From Pegoplata infirma (taxonomy: Eukaryota > Arthropoda > Insecta > Diptera > Anthomyiidae), in assembly GCA_963921195.1 (NCBI GenBank), contig OY992539.1, forward strand, positions 98,216,964 through 98,280,963: DNA of 64,000 nucleotides. The letters are read 5' to 3'. The notes beneath the pieces are model-generated. The model was not told where the DNA came from, did no database searches, and saw only the letters and a list, made by a program, of their open reading frames with translations. Numbering within the stretch: position 1 is the stretch's first letter; each line of letters starts with the position of its first letter. Below are positions 57,344 through 64,000 of this stretch, one piece after another. The translations under genes and the position numbers were made by a program.

Positions 57344-58370
57344 AATAGGCTATTTTTGATATATTTGTAAGTCCATATTTACCAACACTGGTCTTGTATG
57401 AAAAAAGTAAATGACGATTTTAGGTATGTTGGATATGCTGATTCCAAAAATGCCCATCATTTTTTTGAGATATTTTTAGTTTTTGAGATATTGCTAAAAT
57501 AAAATTATAAAATTCTCATTTATGCCAGAATTCGAAAATTTTTTTTTTTTGTAGTTTCATGTTATAATCTTTATTTTTAAGAGAGGTGCCACGCCCATTA
57601 ACCCAATCTTGCCTATATTTTCTACAAAGTTGAGCAAACAAAAATTAGCATCCTGTACTTAAATTTGTTGAAAAATATTATTCAGGACCCAAATAAAAGC
57701 ATTTTGTTGTTTTGGGTTACATGGGAGGTGCCACGCCCACGCCACCTACCCACACCACACATTCCTTAGAACAATTCCCAAAATCAAGTAAGCATATGAT
57801 GTAAATATAAGGTCAATCACAAGAATGGTTTGGCTGGAATAATGAAAAGAATTTTTCGAAATTTACTTGCGTCATAACTCGAAAACTAAAGATGTCAGAA
57901 AAAACTTAATACCAGTTTTGGAATCCTCACATTCAATTTAGTTAAGTTCGTGATTAAAACTCAGTCTCTAAAATAAGTGTTGGAAGTTATAGCCTTGCAA
58001 AGTTGGTAAAAAACGCACCTTTTTGACTCTTTAACAGTGATTTGCTCGCGAACGCGAGCTGATGGAAAAAATCGGATAACAGATTCGGAATCAGCACACT
58101 AAACTCCATATAAATCAGTTGTCAAATGTCAGGCAAATTAAAAAAGGTAATTTTTTGTGACCCTGTGTTATCAATAAAGGCAAAATTAAGAAATGGTTTG
58201 AGATAATGTCATGAAATACATATTTCCAATAGCTTGTCAGATATCGAAAAACTTTCTTCAAATATTCACATTTTTTAAGTGAAAACCCGACATAAGACAT
58301 TATAACTTGTTTGCAAAGTTACATTTTCTTAGAAATTGCATTACTTTAAGTGTAACGATAATAAAACATT
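57344..58370. other. unclassified intron with a GGTGCCACGCCCA direct repeat
   Basis: GAGGTGCCACGCCCA occurs near 57593 and 57726, about 133 bases apart, in otherwise diverged repeats. Phrases like CATAACTCGAAAACTAAAGATGTCAG recall the degenerate CTCGAAAACG repeats at 21390. No gene was recognised. Confidence 0.4.
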
Positions 58371-58809
58371 AGGTGTGTTCCAGAACTTTCCGGGTAAAGT
58401 TCGGTAAAATGAGAGAAAATCAAAAAACCTCTCACGATACCACAAAAATGCACAAAAGTACGGGAACGCCAAAAACCACATTTCAAGCCCAAAATAATAG
58501 AAAATGTAAACAAACCAATAACACTAAAATATTTTCGTAAGAAAAATTACTTTAAACAAGAAAACAAATTGTAAAAGTTTATTTTAATAACAAATTATCT
58601 TTTTTTGTATTGAAATAACACATTTCCTTGGTTTAGTTATTTATTTTATTTAAATTTCCAATTTAGTTTCACAAAAAATCAGCTGTTTTTTCAACATCTG
58701 ACTGTTACCAATTTACCCGAAAAAAAAGTGCGGGTAAGTTCGGTAAAATGAGAAAGTAATTTATTCTCTCAAAAACTCTCTCATTTACCTAACGTTCTGA
58801 AACACACCT
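58371..58809. mobile_element. 439-bp MITE with AGGTGTGTTCCAGAAC ends
   Basis: AGGTGTGTTCCAGAAC at the left is inverted at the right as GTTCTGAAACACACCT. Inner pairs include GTTCGGTAAAATGAGAGAA and CTCTCTCATTTACC. ATT (or TA) borders both sides, so the target duplication is ambiguous. Confidence 0.8.
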
Positions 58810-59480
58810 ATTATTAACTACAGTCGAATTTGGTTATTACAAATGGTTGTGAAATTCTTTTGCGACAGAGAATACGATTTCTTGGTAAATGTAGTTAAAC
58901 CTAATAACTTTAGTTTTTCCAAGTTTTATATATTTATTGTGTTTAAAAAAACGTTTGCAATAATTGTATTTTACTGTATTTATATTTGCCAACAAAACCA
59001 ATATTTAAAGTTTATAAAGTTGAAATATTGCAAATGTTGAACAAGTTTATAAAGTTTTGATAGAAGATATATTGTAATTGTTATTATGTAATAGTAGTAT
59101 CTTGATTTCATAAAATATGTAGATAAAAGGAAAATATTAAGTGTAGTTCTGTAATATAACAGTGGGTCATAATTAAAATTTCTTATTGACTGATCGGATT
59201 GATATGAAATTTTAAATAGTCATAGAATAGTTATCTTTAAGATTTTGTTGGAAAATGCAAAATTTTTAAAGAAATTTAAAAATTTTAAATTTTTTTGACG
59301 ACCTACTTACTTAGAAAACGCAATAAAAACATCAGCAAAATACGCAAAACTATGCACTAACGAATCGATGCCATTTTAAAGCAAATTCCTGGATTTTCAA
59401 AGGTATTTGGATTTTGCTGTTCTAAGAAAAATAGGGAAAAACAAGCATTTCCATAAACGTCCTTCCCTTGATGATAATGT
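58810..59480. other. unclassified AT-rich intron
   Basis: No gene or paired repeat was recognised; the ORF at 58843-59040 looks spurious. Confidence 0.35.
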
Positions 59481-59710
59481 ATAAATTAGTTAACGGCTGT
59501 AGGCAAAATCGCCGAAAAAATTTTATGAAAAATCACCCAAATGCAAAATCGCCCAAAAATATGAAAAATTACCGAATAAGAAAAATACGAAACTTTGCAC
59601 AACATTAACGAAAAATGCCCAAAAAAGAAATGAAAAATTACCAAAAAAAAAATATTTTTCCTAAAACACCTTTTCCCCAAAACACATATTACCCAAAAAA
59701 GTTTACTTTT
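59480..59710. repeat. A-rich repeat with CGCCCAAAA words, also at 63300-63530
   Basis: AAAATCGCCGAAAAAATT, AAAATCACCCAAATG, AAATCGCCCAAAAAT and AAAATGCCCAAAAAA recur at roughly 20-35 bases. 63300-63530 has the complementary words (GGGCAATTTTTCAT, TTGGGCGAATTTTCATTT, TTTGGGCGAT). It looks like one dispersed family in two orientations. Its class is unknown. Confidence 0.5.
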
Positions 59711-59919
59711 ACGGAGAGGGTGGTTTTAAGGCATGGAGTTTGTAATCCCTAAGCACGGACGAAGGCCGTCTATGCACAAAAACTTTTAAAGAAAGAGAAC
59801 ACAATTTAAGACAAAACTTTTTGTTACGTATCCTTATTAATATTTTTGACATATCGTCTTATTGATAATATGGTCTGAAGGAACCATAAGTAGGTAATTG
59901 ATATTAAAAATATTAATAT

Positions 59920-60691
59920 GGTGTTTCTGTTAAACGGACAAAACAATACACGAACGAACGCTACCCGTACGAATTCGTAATGATATCAGTTTCCATAACA
60001 TTTTCGTTTGATTAAGGTTTTTTTTTTCGTTAGTTACGTTTGTCTTGACCATTTGTCAAATTACAGTATTGCCACAAAGTTTTTTTTAGTTTTTGTTTAT
60101 TTTTTTCATACAAAAATTATCTAAACTAAACGAAAAGGCAACATCAACACATCATCTAAAGAAAACAGCTGATAAAATTTCATGTTTATAAAAAAAACAC
60201 AATTATAATCAAATCAGAGTTTTTTTTATTTATTATAGCTAAAAAGTTAACACAATTTTAATAAAAAACGAATGAAAAATATAATTTGTATGATGACCCG
60301 TGGCTTTTAAATTGTTAATATAAATTGGTCAAATCCTTCTTTTTTTCACTGTTTTGTTTTAATATACATTTTTTTCAAAGCATTTAGTTATAAAACATTC
60401 ACATTTTTTAATTTTATAAATTAATATTACTTATTTTTGTTATAAATTCACATTTTTCACTTATTTTGTTAAATATTACACAAAAAACTCCTTAACGAAT
60501 GGTATTTTTCATTCATGTGGTTTTAGCGTTTTTGACATTTCAATTCGTGTTGTAGAAACGGAAAAATATGAAAAAATTACAACTTTTACGTTTTCGTTCG
60601 ACTAAAATGACATCCGCAATACAGAACCTCAAATTGATTTTCTTATGTCATTTGGACAAACGAAAGTGAAAATTCGTAATAGAGAAACTGG
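59920..60691. mobile_element. possible inverted-end element
   Basis: GGTGTTTCTGTTAAACGGACAAA at the left resembles the complement of GGACAAACGAAAGTGAAAATTCGTAATAGAGAAACT at the right in broken form. AACGAACG/CGTTCG words cluster at both ends. Low support. Confidence 0.3.
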
Positions 60692-60817
60692 ACATAAGTA
60701 TGTAGCGTAAATTATGAAATCGCGCGATTTTTTATTAAAATTTGTTGTCGAAATTTTTTACTGCGGCGCTTTCATCGCACCTCCATCCAATTTTTTAGTT
60801 CATTAATTTCGATTTTC

Positions 60818-61310
60818 TGGTGGTTGCGGTAGATTGATATGTCGTATGATAATCTAGATCAATGGTTCCCCACCTTTTTTACGCCACGCCCCACTTTTAA
60901 GTTAAAAAAAATATCTTGTCCCCCTTACACTAAGGAAAAATTTTTTATTTTTTCTAATTTTTGTTTCTAATGAAAAATTACTACTTGTTTAGCAACGTTT
61001 TTGTAATATAAGCATTTAAATTAAGTTTTTAGTAAAAATTTTAAGAAATTAACAAGATTTTCGGAGTTAATTTTGCCAAAAAAAAAATTTGTTTTTGTAG
61101 TTAATTTGACTAAAAAAAATCTTGAAAATTTGATCGTTGCCCCCCTGGAACCTTCAAATTTCCCCCCAGTGGGGCGAGAATCAAAGGTTGGGAACCATTG
61201 ATCTAGATGTAAGTGAAGGGGTTGTTGGTTCGATTCCCACCGGAACTTTTGTCTGTTTCTCTACAACGGGAAAATTGTTCATTAGATTTTTCTTGGTTAG
61301 TTAAGTATAT
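60818..61310 (+). repeat. tRNA-derived SINE, head split by a hAT MITE
   Basis: Removing 60860-61200 plus one octamer joins GGTGGTTGCGGTAGATTG (A-box-like) with GTTGTTGGTTCGATTCCCACC (good B box). A body follows with CTGTTTCTCTACAACGGG and GTTCATTAGATTTTTC. A similar CTACAACGAAAC phrase follows the tRNA-like segment at 15336. The 3' end is not defined. Confidence 0.6.
60860..61200. mobile_element. 341-bp hAT-type MITE with 8-bp duplication
   Basis: The ends CAATGGTTCCCCACC and (complement) CAATGGTTCCCAACC lie between identical ATCTAGAT octamers (60852-60859 and 61201-61208). Subterminal GCCCCAC/GTGGGGC and CCCCC pairs are inverted. Terminal CA(A/G)TGGTTCCCAACC is a common hAT end. Confidence 0.95.
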
Positions 61311-62315
61311 TACACTGTGACACAATTGAAGGGTCATTTCGTAGGGCCTCAACCAAACCAAAACAGTTTGAAAGTACTTGTGTGTAGTAGTTAAACCCCC
61401 AATGGGTTTTACTCTGTAACGTCTCAAATTTTTTTATAGCCCACTAAATTTTTAATTTTTTTTTCAAAAGGCGTTTGAAAAAAGTCGAAAAAAATAATGT
61501 AACTGTTCTTTTGAGCTTAAAATAGTGTTTGGATGTCTTCAATAGAATTTGATTGGAAATTTTTTTCTAGAATATATTAACCCTTTATCTGCCGTATTTA
61601 TTGGTCATTTAAGTAATTTTCATAAGAAATGGATCAAAAGTCTACTAAAGCTTGCGTTTAAAGGGTTAAAATGTTCTACGAATATACTCTGCATCAAATT
61701 TCACTAGGGGTTACTGAAGGCAGAAAGTTCGACTGATATAAGGAAAATGCAGAAAAAAGATAAATTGTGAAGTATCATTCATTTTTTTATATTTTTGCCA
61801 GAAATTGTATACAATTGTAAGTAACTAACAAATTGAAGAAAAAATATAAAAAATTAATGATAATTTACAATTAACCTTTTTTATACATTTTGCGTATACC
61901 GGTCAAACTTTCTGTCTTCAGTAACCGCCAGTGAAATTTGATGCTGAAAATAATCGTAGAACATTTTAACCCTTTAAACGCACGTCTTAGTAGGTTTCTG
62001 AGCCATTTCTTAAAATAATGGCGTAAATGACCCATTAAAACGGGAGATAGAGGTTTAGCGTACTCTAGAAAAATGTTCCCCATAAAATTCTATTGAAGAC
62101 ATCCAAACACTATTTTAAGTTCAAAAAATCATTAACATTAGTTTTTTCGACTTTTTTCCAACACCTTTGAAAAAAAACTGAAAAATTCAGTGGGCTATAA
62201 AAAAAACTTGAGACGTTACAGAGCTAAACCCTTTGGGGTTTTTACTACTACACATAAGTACTTTCAAACTGTCTTGGTTTGGTTGAGGCCCTAAATGTGC
62301 TGCTGCACTGTGTTA
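61311..62315. mobile_element. 1.0-kb palindromic foldback element
   Basis: ACACTGTGACACAATT, GGGCCTCAACCAAACC, AGTTTGAAAGTACTTGTG, TAGTAGTTAAACCCCC, GTAACGTCTCAAATTTTTTTATAGCCCACT and GTTTGGATGTCTTCAATAGAATTT at the left are inverted in order at the right. Small TTAACCCTTTA / TAAAGGGTTAA hairpins lie near 61579-61669 and 61967-61980. The ORF at 61871 is an arm artefact. Confidence 0.88.
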
Positions 62316-62323
62316 TTTATAAA

Positions 62324-63182
62324 CAAGTAAGAAAATTATAGTCGGTCAAGACCGACCATATAATACCCTACACCAGAGTTTCCCGGACCATGGGTCCCAA
62401 GTTCAAACATGGACTGATTAGATCTATATTTTGTCAAATCTTTAATAAGTGTAAAAAGCAATCACTAATCAAATTTGAGTGGAATAGGCTTCTTTTTGTT
62501 GACAATAAATCGCTTCAACTGAAGATCGGGCGAAATTTCCACATGGGACCTAAGTCCAAAATGGTCCGATGATAATTAGATTTGATAAGGTTATTAAATT
62601 ACGCGTTTAACATACACAAACAGAATTTTAATTAAATATTTTCTATTTTCATGAAAATTGTGAGATTTATGTGAAAATCGGGAAGGTGGTTTGTATGGGG
62701 GCTACTAGAAGAACTGGTTCGATTTCTTTAAAATTCGGAATGATGATTTGTGTGTATAAAACATTAATTCCTGCCAAATTTTGAAAAGATACCTATTAAA
62801 ATGCGACTATTAGAGTCATTTGAGCCAAAACTAAAGAGGACCTTTGTATGGGGGCTAGGTCTAAATATGGACCGATTTCCAATTTCAATAGGCTTCGTCC
62901 TTGGGCCAAAAGAGGCTTAAGTTTTAAATTTCAAGTCAATTGATCGAGAATTGCGACCTGTATCGTGTTTACACCGTTTACATGGACAGACAGACGGACG
63001 GACGGACGGATGGACAGACGGACGGACGGACGGACGGACGGACATCGCTAAATCGACTCAGAAAGTGATTCTAAGTCGATCGGTATACTTAAAAGTGGGT
63101 CTAGGACCAATATTTCGGGTAGTTACAAACATCAGCACAAACTCATTATACCCTGTACTTCAGTGTTGTGTAGGGTATAAAA
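62324..63182 (+). mobile_element. mini-me-like element, long copy
   Basis: It begins AACAAGTAAGAAAATTATAG followed by the palindrome GTCGGTCAAGACCGAC (62341-62356), then ATAATACCCTACACCAGAG. The body has GGGGGCTAGGTCTAA and GGGCCAAAAGAGGC. A (GACG)n/(GACA)n microsatellite fills 62988-63042. It ends in CAGTGTTGTGTAGGGTATA. At 859 bases it has no credible ORF. The microsatellite inside the element is a hallmark of this repeat type in flies. Confidence 0.8.
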
Positions 63183-63299
63183 AATGTTGTTGTTTCTAAA
63201 AAAATAAAAATAAATATTTAGAATATTTAATTTTTCTATTGACTGTTTCATTGTGACTTATTTAGATTTTGACATTTTAAGATTTTGACAACAATTCAA

Positions 63300-63540
63300 C
63301 CCATACTAAAAATGGGCAATTTTTCATATTTTACTAGTGGGCAATTTTTTGTAATGAAAAATTACCCAATTTTTTAATTTCGAAATTTTGCCCAAAATTT
63401 ATGAAAATGTGCTGAAAAACTTTGGGTAAGTTTTTATATGAAATATGGCCCAAATTTGTTTAAATAATTTTTGGGCGAATTTTCATTTTCTTTTTTGTGC
63501 GATTTTTCTTTGGGCGATAAACATTAATCGCTAAGGGAAG
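63300..63540. repeat. GGGCAATTTT/GGGCGAATTTT repeat
   Basis: This is the complementary-orientation counterpart of 59480-59710. It lies between the two mini-me copies. Confidence 0.5.
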
Positions 63541-63613
63541 GTGTCCTCCGACAGCAACAAAAGTTTTTATTAAAATGTGTAAAAACATCTCCAAAGTTAA
63601 ATAATATAATTTT

Positions 63614-64000
63614 TTTATACCCTACACCACACTGTGGTACAGGGTATAATGAGTTTGTGCTGATGTTTGTAACTACCCGAAATATTGGTACTAGACCCAC
63701 TTTTAAGTATACCGATCGACTTAGAATCATTTTTTGAGTCGATTTAGCGATGTCCGTCCGTCTGTCCGTCCGTCTGTCTGTCCATGTAAACGGTGTAAAC
63801 ACGATACAGGTCCCAATTTTAAATCAATTGACTTGAAATTTGAAACTAAAGCCTCTTTTGGCCCAAGGACGAAGCATATTGTAATTAGAAAAAATCGGTA
63901 CATATTAAGACCTAGCCCCCATACAAAGGTCCTCTTTAGTTTTGGCTCAAATGACTCTAATAACCGAATTTTAATAGGTATCTTTTCGAAATTTGGCATG
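63614..64000 (-). mobile_element. mini-me-like element, inverted copy running off the window
   Basis: TTATACCCTACACCACACTG, CTGATGTTTGTAACTACCCG, AAGTATACCGATCGACTTAG, GCGATGTCCGTCCGTCTGTC and GACCTAGCCCCCATACAAAGG are the reverse complement of 62770-63182. Together the two copies form a roughly 390-bp inverted pair around a 430-bp spacer. Confidence 0.85.

Larger units (their letters stand above)
43795..64000 (-). other. upstream intron of the dpr-like gene (runs off the window)
   Basis: Upstream (minus-strand sense) of the acceptor at 43795-43796, no in-frame exon with a signal peptide was recognised up to the window edge. The upstream intron is therefore probably at least 20.2 kb. The exon at 43586-43794 starts with two bases of a split codon, so the preceding exon must end in phase 1. 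Confidence 0.6.

Noticed and set aside
43795..64000. Signal-peptide or 5' exon of the dpr-like gene
   Set aside because: No minus-strand ORF with a start, hydrophobic core and phase-1 donor was found; it is probably outside the window.

Overview
This is nuclear DNA from an insect, most likely a higher (cyclorrhaphan) fly. It is very AT-rich and repeat-dense, and it holds only two short host coding segments. Both belong to one minus-strand gene of the dpr family (immunoglobulin-domain synaptic-recognition proteins). The exon at 43586-43794 encodes the linker and first half of the N-terminal Ig domain, including the first Ig cysteine. The exon at 2902-3112 encodes the second half, with the core Trp and the D-x-G-x-Y-x-C motif. 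Reading phases match, and both exons carry canonical splice signals. The intron between them is 40,473 bases. Sequence left of 2902 and right of 43794 also reads as intron of the same gene. Signal-peptide, second-Ig and C-terminal exons were not seen. The fly assignment rests on the dpr gene plus many mini-me-like elements with GTCC/GTCT runs and self-complementary ends; the species cannot be named.

Nearly everything else is transposon-derived or tandemly repeated. Several copies have intact ends and target duplications: a broken piggyBac element (18802-20097, TTAA); a piggyBac-type non-autonomous element (40337-42097, TTAA); two hAT-type MITEs (15117-16284 and 60860-61200, 8-bp duplications); a Harbinger-type MITE (55824-56385, TTA); TA-flanked elements beginning CACTCAAAA (5931-6475, 6534-7926, 20424-21304); and TA-flanked elements beginning CACACAGA or CACAGAGA (26132-30028, 53071-53317, 53538-55565, 54443-54689). 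A LINE reverse-transcriptase C-terminus lies at 46397-46794. Long palindromic elements are common (10061-12182, 30079-31072, 34991-35644, 45304-46401, 61311-62315). An 1.86-kb element with inverted ends is present twice in opposite orientation (16361-18223, 50341-52206).

A 35-bp satellite forms three large arrays (about 4430-8720, 26455-29190, 54370-57090). Each unit consists of two dyad-symmetric blocks, so the arrays look nearly the same on both strands. Two of the arrays lie wholly or partly inside TA-flanked inverted-repeat elements. A pure ATTTT pentamer tract of 121 units, preceded by seven ATTTC units, fills 14211-14870.

Layout: 1-2901 repeats and mini-me pieces; 2902-3112 dpr exon; 3113-9000 hairpin repeat and satellite array 1 with two insertions; 9650-12784 nested palindrome; 13500-16300 MITE fragment, pentamer tract and hAT MITE; 16361-22900 two-copy element, piggyBac and MITE cluster; 24250-26020 small ORF and foldback elements; 26132-30028 element with satellite array 2; 30079-37613 palindromes; 37641-43250 nested elements; 43586-43794 dpr exon; 43795-64000 foldback, LINE, second element copy, mini-me pieces, satellite array 3, SINE/hAT nest and mini-me pair. 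No complete gene, functional tRNA or rRNA gene, CRISPR array or promoter was found.
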